Part shown: one piece after another, positions 8,993 through 17,361 of the stretch
How the letters are laid out: the number at the start of each line of letters is the position of its first letter
How positions within the stretch are numbered: position 1 is the stretch's first letter
Assembly: GCA_017993775.1 (NCBI GenBank)
Contig: JAGOMA010000006.1
Location: 1 to 64,000, forward strand
Length of the DNA stretch: 64,000 nt
Source of the DNA: Chloroflexota bacterium
Lineage (GTDB): Bacteria > Chloroflexota > Anaerolineae > Promineifilales > Promineifilaceae
Direction of reading: 5' to 3'
The notes under the pieces: model-generated
Told to the model about the DNA's origin: nothing
Seen by the model: the letters and a program-made list of their open reading frames with translations, nothing else
Databases searched by the model: none
Program-made: the position numbers and the translations under genes

Positions 8993-10919
8993 CGCCCCTG
9001 GCCCAGTAGATAAGACGCGGTTTTTGTGGGCGGCCACGGCCGTTTTGCTGTTGGCGGCTCTCTTTCGGCTGGCAGCGCTGCAGGATGTGCCGCCCGGCCT
9101 GGCGCAAGACGAAGTGCTGGACGCCGACATTGCTCTGTTTATTCGCGGCGGCTACAACGCCTTTTTCTTTCGTGAGGGATACGGCCACGAGCCGTTGTAC
9201 CATTATTTGGCCGTGCCCTTTGCCCCGCTGCTGGGTGACAATGTGCTGGCGGTGCGGCTGCCGTCGGTGTTTTTAGGGCTGCTCTTGGTGGCGCTGACGA
9301 TGCGCTGGGCAAAACGAGAATTTGGTGGGGTGACGGCCGTTGTCGCCGGTATCGGTCTGGCGGTCAGTTGGTGGCCCATCATTTTTAGCCGTCTCGGCAT
9401 TCGGCCCATTTTGGAGCCGGTGCTGCTGGTGATGATGGCCTGGTTTTGGCCGCGCCGCCCCTGGCTGGCCGGGTTGTTCCTCGGCCTCAGCCTGTACAGC
9501 TACACCGGCGCGCGGGTGGTCTTCCTCATCCCGATTTTGTTTGCCGCCTACTGGCTGCTGCTGGGGAGGCGCGGTCAGGCGCGGTTCCCGTCGCCCTATG
9601 CGCCGCTCAAAACGGCCGTCATCGTTCTCCTCATGGCTGGGCTTGTCTCCCTGCCGCTGTTCCTGACCCTGCGCGCCGATCCCACGCTGCAGCAGCGGGT
9701 AGACCAGTTGGCCGGACCGCTGGCAGCGCTGCGCCAGGGCGACCTGAAACCGGTGCTGCAAAACACGCTGCAAACGATAGGCGTATTTAGTTTCACCGGC
9801 GATCCGCGCTGGACGTATTCCTGGCCAGGACGGCCGTTATTCGATTGGGTTACAGCCATGTTGTTTTATGCCGGGTTGGGTGTGGCTTTCTGGCGGCTAA
9901 AACGGCCGAATTATGCTTTTACCCTTATCTGGCTGGCCGTCGGCCTGCTTCCCAGCGCCATCACACCGCAAGCGCCCAGCACGGTGCGTCTGGTTGGGGC
10001 CATGTCGGCAGTCTATGTGCTGCCTGGCCTTGCCGCCGCCGAAGTTGTCCGGTTGGCGCGGAAGAGGCCGTCGCCTCTGTTTGCGCGTGTGCTGCTTCCT
10101 GGGGTGTTAACGGCCGTGCTGCTGCTCAATATGGCGCTGACCATCCGCGATGGCTTCATCCGCTGGCCTCAGGCGCACGAAACCCGGCTGGACCATTACC
10201 AATCGGTCCTCCTGGATATCAGCCGCCACGTAAAAACCAATCCAGCCGCCGCCCTGGTATTGGCCGACAGCTTTTATGAACCGATTGATAGGGACACTTT
10301 CCGGCGCGATCTTGGGCAGAATCCGGCGGCGCGTTGGGTGCAGACGGGCGCGCAGGTTTCAGGGGCGGTGGTAATTCCACAGCGCGAAGAGGGCGAGAAC
10401 GGCCGTTTCTACGTGCCTGAATTTGCGCCGGTGAACCCCATCTTGCTGGCGGCGGCCGGCATCACGGCCGAGCCGGTTTACCGCAGCGATGGGTATCCGT
10501 CGTTTGCGGCGTATGATCTACCCAGGGAAACGGCCGTGCCGTCCCTGCCTATACCCATATCATTCGAGGGGGTGATCGACCTTGTAGGGTTTACCATACG
10601 GCCGTCCGCAGCGGATGAGCCATTACAGTTGGTCACGGTCTGGCGCGTTGTGCAACCGCTGCCCGCCGATCTGACCATGTTCAGTCATGTGGTTGATGCG
10701 GCGGGCAATCTGGCGGCGCAGCATGATGGCTTCGATGCCGCTCCGGCCGAATTACAACCGGGCGACCTGGTGGTGCAGCTGCATACCATCACCTGGCCAT
10801 CCATTGACGGTCCGGCGGCGCTGCAAATCGGCCTCTATACTTCTCACGATGGCCAGCGGCTGCGCCGAGACGGCGGTCCGCCGGACGATATGGTGGTACT
10901 GGCGCAGGACATTCGTTGA
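8979..10919 (+). CDS. GT-C glycosyltransferase, PMT-like, type II, with C-terminal beta domain
   Basis: A 646-residue membrane glycosyltransferase with the acidic motif QDEVLDAD (Asp44-Glu45) after the first transmembrane helix, the SRLGIRPILEP motif shared with the gene at 15340, and about ten further hydrophobic helices to about residue 400. The soluble C-terminus has a beta-sandwich-like unit from about residue 545 (LVTVWRVV, then FSHVVDAAGNLAAQHDG, then LQIGLY) common to several proteins in this island. ATG 8979 lies inside the end of the previous gene, giving an overlapping frame and probable translational coupling. The frame is open 30 bases upstream, but that start would bury it deeper in the upstream gene. 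Confidence 0.84.
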   Translation: MTYANAPGPVDKTRFLWAATAVLLLAALFRLAALQDVPPGLAQDEVLDADIALFIRGGYNAFFFREGYGHEPLYHYLAVPFAPLLGDNVLAVRLPSVFLGLLLVALTMRWAKREFGGVTAVVAGIGLAVSWWPIIFSRLGIRPILEPVLLVMMAWFWPRRPWLAGLFLGLSLYSYTGARVVFLIPILFAAYWLLLGRRGQARFPSPYAPLKTAVIVLLMAGLVSLPLFLTLRADPTLQQRVDQLAGPLAALRQGDLKPVLQNTLQTIGVFSFTGDPRWTYSWPGRPLFDWVTAMLFYAGLGVAFWRLKRPNYAFTLIWLAVGLLPSAITPQAPSTVRLVGAMSAVYVLPGLAAAEVVRLARKRPSPLFARVLLPGVLTAVLLLNMALTIRDGFIRWPQAHETRLDHYQSVLLDISRHVKTNPAAALVLADSFYEPIDRDTFRRDLGQNPAARWVQTGAQVSGAVVIPQREEGENGRFYVPEFAPVNPILLAAAGITAEPVYRSDGYPSFAAYDLPRETAVPSLPIPISFEGVIDLVGFTIRPSAADEPLQLVTVWRVVQPLPADLTMFSHVVDAAGNLAAQHDGFDAAPAELQPGDLVVQLHTITWPSIDGPAALQIGLYTSHDGQRLRRDGGPPDDMVVLAQDIR

Positions 10920-11082
10920 CGGAAAATAGCAGCATAGGTAATATACAGGTTGCGCTTTTTGAAGGTGTTCCTCTGGCAGCTTAACCCACTTTCATCATGA
11001 TCGAATGTTTATAGAGGGGCGAAAAAATAGGTTATTCAGGGAATGACCCTGTGTAAAACGCAAATGCGCAGAAGGTTGTGAT

Positions 11083-12738
11083 ATGAGTTTCAAAGAAAAT
11101 TTGCAAGAAAACGAGGATTCGGAGGTAAGAATGGGTTCTGTTAAGCAGTTTTTGGCCGGTTCTAAGTATCGGCTAAGTGTTTTACTGGTGTTTGTTCTGG
11201 CGATGGCCAGCCTGATGGTTATGGTTCTGATGTCATTGTCGGCGCGGGGAACGGCTTATGCTCAGGCGCCTGTTGTGACGCCCACGCCGACCTTTGATGA
11301 AGAGCTTCAGGCTTACATCAACGCGCATATTATCCAGGGTGATATTCGCCCGACCCCGGCCGCGCCCGAGCCGGTTGTTGCCCCTCAGACCCCGCTGGGG
11401 GTAACCGAGGTGGTTTCTTACAGCGTGGCCTTGTTATCGGACAGCGAACGTATGGGCGCGCCCGGCGAAGTGGTGACCTACACCCTCACGCTGTCTAATA
11501 CCGGCGTGGTGAGCGATGTGTATGACATTACCGCCTCGTCTGTCTGGGATATCGCCATCCCCACGACCACCTATTCCCTGACGAATGGAACGTCCGCGCC
11601 GGTTATGGTGGCGGTGACGGTTCCGATGGGCACGATGGAAGGGGATGCGGATACGGCCGTTATCACCGCCACATCTCGAACCGATTCCCTGGTCAATGCG
11701 GCCGTCCTCCTGACCACAACGGTAGAATACAATCGCTATTTCTTCCCCATGGTCTACAAATCGGTTCCCCCGCCGCCCACGCCGCTCCTGACAGCCACCA
11801 ATCCAAACAGCGCCAACGACTGGCAGATGAACTGGACCATCGCCGATGGCACAAACGTCTTGGGCTACGAACTACAGCAGTCCCAGGACGCTTCCTTTGC
11901 CACCGGCGTCACCACCTACAACCTGTCGAGCGCGGCCGTCAGCCAGCTGATCAACACGGTGGAACCCACCCACCAAAATGTCTATTACTTCCGCCTTCGC
12001 GCTTTAGGCAAAGACCAAAACAGCGGGTGGACTGCCCCGGTACAGGTTATCGGCGCGTATCTGGACAATTTCACCAGCAACCAGACAGGTTGGTCTGGCC
12101 CCACGCTCAAAGAAGCGCTGCGCCGCCTGACATTCATCGAAAAAAGCGACACCTGGTATGAAAACAACGATTGGTTGATCGCCCGTGTGGAAGATTCTTG
12201 GGATTGGCTCATCGCCAGCCCCATGCAGCCCGCGCCCAAAGTGCCTTACGTCATCGAATACCGGTCGAAACCGGCCAATTTGGGTAATTTAGTGTCGCAC
12301 GGCATTATCTTTGGCGCAGACTGGAACGGCGGCTTATGCCCGGATTGGAGCAGCCTGGAAGGCGTGTACGCGCATACAAACTGCTTTAACCATTTCTATA
12401 ACAACAACATGATCTGGTCTTCGGATAAGGATATGACGCTGTTGTGGGAACGCATCGACTTTTTGGTCTGGTGCCCAAGCTGTGGCGGCAGCCCGCTGAA
12501 ACGCCTGGGCGACACTCGCGCGGTTGGGTTCAGCCTGAACGCTTCCGATTGGAACGATTACCGCATCGAAGTGCGCCAGAACGAAATCCGCTTCTTCATC
12601 AACGGTTCTGTACGCTTTACCTACACCGACACCCGCTGGGTGAATGATCCCTATTTTGGGGTATTTGTCTCTACCGACGAGTACAGCAACTCGACCTGGC
12701 GGTATGAATACTTCAAAATTACACCGTTGGACAGCTAA
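11083..12738 (+). CDS. Secreted or membrane-anchored beta-rich protein of unknown function
   Basis: I do not recognise the family. The 551-residue product has a charged N-terminus, one strong hydrophobic segment at about residues 30-52 followed by YAQAP, which could be a signal peptide or an uncleaved anchor, and then a proline- and threonine-rich linker. Residues 115-215 resemble a CARDB/DUF11-type domain (GEVVTYTLTLSNTG). Residues 225-325 resemble a fibronectin-III-like segment (GYELQQSQD, YYFRLRALG). The last 220 residues are aromatic-rich and resemble a lectin-like jelly roll (SDWNDYRIEVRQNEIRFFING). Only one octamer (11653-11660) occurs in 1.66 kb, fewer than in the flanking glycosyltransferase genes. 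It lies between the two copies of a duplicated gene pair, so it could be a surface protein modified by them; this is inference. Confidence 0.75.
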   Translation: MSFKENLQENEDSEVRMGSVKQFLAGSKYRLSVLLVFVLAMASLMVMVLMSLSARGTAYAQAPVVTPTPTFDEELQAYINAHIIQGDIRPTPAAPEPVVAPQTPLGVTEVVSYSVALLSDSERMGAPGEVVTYTLTLSNTGVVSDVYDITASSVWDIAIPTTTYSLTNGTSAPVMVAVTVPMGTMEGDADTAVITATSRTDSLVNAAVLLTTTVEYNRYFFPMVYKSVPPPPTPLLTATNPNSANDWQMNWTIADGTNVLGYELQQSQDASFATGVTTYNLSSAAVSQLINTVEPTHQNVYYFRLRALGKDQNSGWTAPVQVIGAYLDNFTSNQTGWSGPTLKEALRRLTFIEKSDTWYENNDWLIARVEDSWDWLIASPMQPAPKVPYVIEYRSKPANLGNLVSHGIIFGADWNGGLCPDWSSLEGVYAHTNCFNHFYNNNMIWSSDKDMTLLWERIDFLVWCPSCGGSPLKRLGDTRAVGFSLNASDWNDYRIEVRQNEIRFFINGSVRFTYTDTRWVNDPYFGVFVSTDEYSNSTWRYEYFKITPLDS

Positions 12739-12810
12739 GATTCGTGACGTGTAATCCGTAGACCGTGACCCTGGTTGCCTGACCTGTGGCAGAGGCGAGC
12801 GGGATACGAA

Positions 12811-12848
12811 AAAACCTCGGAGGGAAGCAAGTTTTCCTCCGAGGTTTT
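12811..12848 (+). terminator. 13-bp perfect hairpin after the secreted protein gene
   Basis: Arms AAAACCTCGGAGG (12811-12823) and CCTCCGAGGTTTT (12836-12848) enclose a 12-base loop. It lies 72 bases after the preceding stop and 22 before the next start. The A-rich left side and T-run at the right end suit an intrinsic terminator, although the T-run is short; it may also be a dispersed palindrome. Confidence 0.6.
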
Positions 12849-12870
12849 GCTGTTCATGTAGGAGAAAAAC

Positions 12871-15297
12871 TTGTCGCGCATGAAAGGGTTTGGGCGTCAG
12901 CAAATTTGGTTGCAAGCAGGCATTTTGCTGCTGATGTATGCGCTGGCCCTGACCAGTCTGGGCCATTTAGCGCCAACGTTTGACGAGCAGGGCTTTATCA
13001 CACGTGGGTTGGCTTATGTGCGCGGCGAAAACCAATCACTGCGTGTAGGCCATCCATTGGGGCTGAATGCGCTCAATGTGGCCCTTTTAGCGTCTGACGC
13101 TGCGGTGCGGCTGCCCATCGATGACCCATCCTGGCTGCAGACCAGTTTTCACCGGCCGGCGGAGTTGTTTTTGTGGGAGATTGGCAACGATGTGGCCCAT
13201 GTACTGTTTTTGGCCCGTTTGCCAACCATCTGGCTGGGGCTGCTGCTGGCGGCGGTGGCCGGCCGTTGGACCTGGGAACTGACGCGCAAGCGGTGGGCCG
13301 GCTGGCTGGCGATGACGCTGCTGGCTTTCGATCCCAACATCCTGGCCCACACCCGCCTGGCGACAACTGATTTAGGACTGGCGGCGTTTGCTTTTTTGGC
13401 GGGTTATGGTTTGTGGCGCTTCTGGCAACGGCCGTCTCCCCTCCGCGCCACTTTCGCTGGCGTCACCTTTGGCCTGCTGCAAAATACCAAATTCACCGCC
13501 GGTCTGTTTATCCCTCTGTTTGCTGTGGTTATCCTGGTAAATTTGGGCGTTCGGCTGATAGATTACAGAAAAAATCGTTCAGCAACCGCCAACTCCCAGT
13601 CCATGCCTCCCAATCCCTTGCGGCTCCTGCTCATGCTGGTGGCGGCTTACGTCCTCATCGCTCCGTTGACGTTGTGGGCAGCCTATGGCTTCCAGATTGG
13701 TACGCTGCCGCCCGATTTGCCCACGCTGCCGCAGTTGAGCGGCCTGACCGTGCCGTTGTCTCATCATCTGGAGCAGCTCCTGGATATTGGCGGCCGAATG
13801 CAGCAGGCGACTCCTTCTTTTTTGCACGGCCGTTACTCCGACAGCGGCTGGTGGTATTATTTTCTGGTGGCTTTTGTACTCAAGACGCCGCTGCCGACCC
13901 TGATTTTGCTGGCCTGGGCGGCCATCTGGCGGGTGAAGCGCTATGTAACGCCAGGGCGCGAAGGCGCAGCGGCGCAACGTGGCGAATCGAGCGGGCGGCG
14001 GACCATGCTTCTGGATGACGCGGCGCTGCTCGTTCCGGCGTTGGGGTATTTTGCCATTGCCCTGACAACGGACATTAACCTGGGCTACCGGCACATTTTG
14101 CCGACGCTGCCATTTTTGGTTGTGTTTATGATCACGGCCGTTTCCGCCATCCATCTCCCGCCACCCACCGCCTACAAATGGGCGCTCGGCGGCCTGATGG
14201 GCTGGCTTGTCCTCATTGCGCTCTGGATTCACCCCCACTACCTGGCCTATTTCAATGTCTTGGCGGGCGGGCCGTCTGGCGGCTGGCGTTATCTGGTGGA
14301 CAGCAATCTGGACTGGGGCCAGGACCTGGCCGATCTGAAGGTCTGGATGACCGACCACGACGTGGATCAGGTGTGGTTGAGCTACTTTGGCGAAGCACGG
14401 CCGTCTTACTACGGCATCAACTCCATCGGCCTGGATAGTTGGCCGCCGCGATTGATGGACCCGGACGCACGGCCGTTTTACCCGCCAAACCCTGCGCCCG
14501 GCATCTACGCCATCAGCGCCACCAACTTGCAAGGCGTCCACTTCGCCGATCATGACGAATTTGCCTGGTTCCGGGCGCAAACGCCGGTGGCCAAAATTGG
14601 TTACAGCATTTTTATTTATGACGTAAAGGAGAACGGTGACATGGTTGACGTGTCGTTAGGCGGCATACAAATCGATGAACTGGACCCGACCGATTTCGCC
14701 CGTTTCCAGAGTAATCAGGTGGTTTTGCACTGGTTTGATCCGGCTCAGGCAGTGCTGCTGCCGGAATCTGACAACCGCTGGGTGGCGCTGCCGTCGCAGC
14801 CCGTTCTGGCCGATGCGTGGGGCTACACGGCCGATTGGGAGTTGGCGGCGCAAACGGCCGTCTACCGGCTCTACCGCCTGCCGCCCATGGACGACGGCCG
14901 TAAGCAGCCCCGCGTGGAATTTGCCGCATCCGGCGGCACAGTTGGCCTGCTGAATGGGGTGGTGGGCGAAACGGCCGTGCCCGGCCAGCCTCTCGCCGTC
15001 ACAACCCAATGGTTCAAAACGTCCTCACCGGAACCGGTCAAGATTTTTCTGCATCTTACCGACGAGGCCGGCAACATTGTCGCCCAGTGGGATGGCCTGG
15101 GCGCGAAGTGGCAGGGCTGGCGGCCGCCAAGCCTGCTGCTGCAGACACATGCCATCCCCTTGCCCGCCGATTTGCCGCCCGGTCGTTATGATGTGCGCCT
15201 GGGGCTGTATAATCCCGAAAACGGCCGTCGCCTGCTCACCACCGCAGGCCAAGACAGCATTATATTGGGTGACGTTCTCATCGAGTCAGCACCCTGA
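12871..15297 (+). CDS. GT-C glycosyltransferase, PMT-like, type I, with C-terminal beta domain
   Basis: An 808-residue paralogue of the 7298 enzyme. Asp38-Glu39 lies in TFDEQGFITRG, HPLGLNALN follows, and LVDSNLDWGQDL occurs at about residue 475. After the shared IGYSIFIYDV segment, where the 7298 protein ends, about 200 extra residues carry a beta-rich domain (VTTQWFK, then FLHLTDEAGNIVAQWDG, then PPGRYDVRLGLYN). The start is TTG: AGGAG lies six bases before TTG 12871, whereas ATG 12880 would sit 15 bases away. Residues around 365-375 (TPGREGAAAQRG, bases 13949-13975) come from an AGGGCGCGAAGGCGCAG repeat inserted in frame in a loop. The downstream partner is a type II enzyme, as for the 7298 copy. 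Confidence 0.84.
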   Translation: MSRMKGFGRQQIWLQAGILLLMYALALTSLGHLAPTFDEQGFITRGLAYVRGENQSLRVGHPLGLNALNVALLASDAAVRLPIDDPSWLQTSFHRPAELFLWEIGNDVAHVLFLARLPTIWLGLLLAAVAGRWTWELTRKRWAGWLAMTLLAFDPNILAHTRLATTDLGLAAFAFLAGYGLWRFWQRPSPLRATFAGVTFGLLQNTKFTAGLFIPLFAVVILVNLGVRLIDYRKNRSATANSQSMPPNPLRLLLMLVAAYVLIAPLTLWAAYGFQIGTLPPDLPTLPQLSGLTVPLSHHLEQLLDIGGRMQQATPSFLHGRYSDSGWWYYFLVAFVLKTPLPTLILLAWAAIWRVKRYVTPGREGAAAQRGESSGRRTMLLDDAALLVPALGYFAIALTTDINLGYRHILPTLPFLVVFMITAVSAIHLPPPTAYKWALGGLMGWLVLIALWIHPHYLAYFNVLAGGPSGGWRYLVDSNLDWGQDLADLKVWMTDHDVDQVWLSYFGEARPSYYGINSIGLDSWPPRLMDPDARPFYPPNPAPGIYAISATNLQGVHFADHDEFAWFRAQTPVAKIGYSIFIYDVKENGDMVDVSLGGIQIDELDPTDFARFQSNQVVLHWFDPAQAVLLPESDNRWVALPSQPVLADAWGYTADWELAAQTAVYRLYRLPPMDDGRKQPRVEFAASGGTVGLLNGVVGETAVPGQPLAVTTQWFKTSSPEPVKIFLHLTDEAGNIVAQWDGLGAKWQGWRPPSLLLQTHAIPLPADLPPGRYDVRLGLYNPENGRRLLTTAGQDSIILGDVLIESAP

Positions 15298-15339
15298 CAT
15301 TCTAAGAACCCGCATCCGGTATTGGAGTAAACCAACCCA

Positions 15340-17361
15340 TTGCGTCGATTTTTCACCTGGTCGCCCCGTTATATTCTGCTGTTAGCCATCCTGTTGGCCG
15401 CCTTTTTGCGCCTGTGGCGTTTCAGCGAATTGCCGCCCGGCCTCTACCACGACGAAGCTTACAACGGGCTGGACGCGCTTTCGCTCGTCCAGGGCAAGAG
15501 CTTCCCTCAATTTTATGAAGGCTGGGAGTTGTACGCCCAGGACGCGCACGGCGACCATCCACCCGCGCCGACCCGCTGGCCGGTGTTTTTTGAGGGCAAT
15601 TACGGCCGTGAACCCCTCCACGTTTACCTCATGGCCTTGTCAATCTGGCTGTTTGGCGCGACGCCGCAGGCCATCCGTCTGGTTCCGGCGCTGGCCGGAA
15701 TTTTGGCCGTTCTGACCACTTACCTGGCGGCCAAAGAACTTCTGGCGGACGAGGCCGCTTCCCCCTATTTGCGCCACGCGCCGCTGCTGGCCGCTTTTTC
15801 GCTGGCGATCTTGTACCCGGCCGTCCATTTCAGCCGCTTCGGCATTCGCCCGATGCTTTTTGTGCCGGTGGAAACCCTGACTGTTTATTTTTTCTGGCGC
15901 GGCATTCATCGCGCTGAGCGCGCCGCGCCGTCATTTTTGTGGGCCGGGTTCTTTTTGGGAGTGGGCATTTACACCTATGCGGTCGCGCGGCTGTTTCCGC
16001 TGCTGTTCGTGGCCTTTGTGCCGCTGTGGTTCTGGCAAGACCGGGCGGCGCTGGCGCGTCATGGGCGACATGTGGCTCTGATGGCCGGCGCGTCTCTGGT
16101 GACGGCGCTGCCGCTGCTGCTGTTTTTTGCCCGTTACCCCTACTTTTTTGTGTTCCGTCTGGCATATGTGGCCAACAAAGGGTTGGGCGCGGTGGAAGGC
16201 CGCCCCTGGCTGACCTGGCTCAACAACGTCTGGCGCGTGATCGGCGGCCTGTTCTGGCAGGGGGAAACCCATTTGCGCCACAATTTGCCCGGACGGCCGT
16301 ATCTCGATCCCTTGCAGGCAGTGTTGTTTGGCGTGGGAGTGGTAGGCAACGGCCGTTTCTGGCGCAAGCGGCATCTCGTTTTCCTGTTCATCTGGCTGGG
16401 CGTCATGCTGCTGCCCACCATCCTCAGCGGCGACGCGCCGCACTTTGGCCGCATGGTTGGCATTGCCCCGGTGGCCGCTATTTTTATCGCCTTGGGGTTG
16501 GTCCAAGTCGCCCAATGGACTGCTGGGTGGGCGGCTGCCCGTTCGCCCTGGGCCAAACGCTGGTTGGTGTGGGCGGCTTGGGCGCTGCTGCTGGGTGGCT
16601 CGTTGTTTTTAACCGTGCGCGATTATTTCTTCCGCTATGCCCACCATCCCCAACTGGCCGAAGCCTTTTACGTGCCCGATTGGGAAATGGGCCGGTATGC
16701 CGCCGCGCAGCCGCCGGACACGGCCGTTTACCTCACCCCGACGCAAGAAGAGATGGCTACTATCTACTTTGCCATGGCCGACCCGGAACGGCTGCGTAGT
16801 TACAGCGGCGGCAGCGGGTTGATTCCGGCCGGTTTGCCGGGCGCGTCGGCGTTGTATCTGGTGCGCCCGACGGACGCGGCCAGTTGGCAGGCGCTGACTG
16901 ATTTTTATCCCGATTATCAGGCCGACCAGACCCGCCCCGATTTTTGGTCGCTGCTGGCTCCCGACAGCGTGGCGCAAGCTCGCCAAACGGCAGTCACGAC
17001 CGCAACGGCCGTGTCCTTCGCCGATACCATCCACCTGCTGGGCTGGACGGCCGTCATGGACGGCGACCAACTGCGGCTGACGCTGGTCTGGCAGGCGCAG
17101 GCAGAAATGTCCCTGGCTTACACCGCCTACGTTCACGTTCTGGATGCCAATGGGCAGATGGTCGCCCAGTTAGACCGGCAGCCGGCCGGTTATCCCACAC
17201 CCGATTGGCGGCCCGGCGAAGTGGTGGTGGACACCTTCGCCATTACCCTGCCAGCGGAACGGCCGTCCGGCCCCTTCACCCTGGCCACCGGTTTTTATGA
17301 TCTGGCCACGCTGGCTCCACTGGGAGAAACGGCCGTGTTAACCGAGACATGGACGCCATGA
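15340..17361 (+). CDS. GT-C glycosyltransferase, PMT-like, type II, with C-terminal beta domain
   Basis: A 673-residue membrane enzyme paralogous to the 8979 gene. It has YHDEAYNGLDAL (Asp38-Glu39), NYGREPLHVYL, SRFGIRPMLF at about residue 165, and an array of hydrophobic helices to about residue 430. The C-terminal beta domain begins near residue 560 (LTLVWQAQ, then AYVHVLDANGQMVAQLD, then TLATGFYDL). The start is TTG with GGAG about 12 bases upstream; no ATG gives a better N-terminus. The last 13 bases overlap the following gene. GREPLHVYL matches GHEPLYHYL in the 8979 protein, supporting duplication of the whole type I-type II pair. Confidence 0.84.
   Translation: MRRFFTWSPRYILLLAILLAAFLRLWRFSELPPGLYHDEAYNGLDALSLVQGKSFPQFYEGWELYAQDAHGDHPPAPTRWPVFFEGNYGREPLHVYLMALSIWLFGATPQAIRLVPALAGILAVLTTYLAAKELLADEAASPYLRHAPLLAAFSLAILYPAVHFSRFGIRPMLFVPVETLTVYFFWRGIHRAERAAPSFLWAGFFLGVGIYTYAVARLFPLLFVAFVPLWFWQDRAALARHGRHVALMAGASLVTALPLLLFFARYPYFFVFRLAYVANKGLGAVEGRPWLTWLNNVWRVIGGLFWQGETHLRHNLPGRPYLDPLQAVLFGVGVVGNGRFWRKRHLVFLFIWLGVMLLPTILSGDAPHFGRMVGIAPVAAIFIALGLVQVAQWTAGWAAARSPWAKRWLVWAAWALLLGGSLFLTVRDYFFRYAHHPQLAEAFYVPDWEMGRYAAAQPPDTAVYLTPTQEEMATIYFAMADPERLRSYSGGSGLIPAGLPGASALYLVRPTDAASWQALTDFYPDYQADQTRPDFWSLLAPDSVAQARQTAVTTATAVSFADTIHLLGWTAVMDGDQLRLTLVWQAQAEMSLAYTAYVHVLDANGQMVAQLDRQPAGYPTPDWRPGEVVVDTFAITLPAERPSGPFTLATGFYDLATLAPLGETAVLTETWTP

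Noticed and set aside
13579..14580. 333-codon minus-strand frame opposite the 12871 glycosyltransferase
   Set aside because: Low-complexity Arg/Gln/His composition and no start signal; a shadow of a well-supported gene.
15939..16799. 286-codon plus-strand frame inside the 15340 glycosyltransferase
   Set aside because: It is in another frame of a gene with clear family motifs, and its composition is Gly/Arg/Ala-rich.
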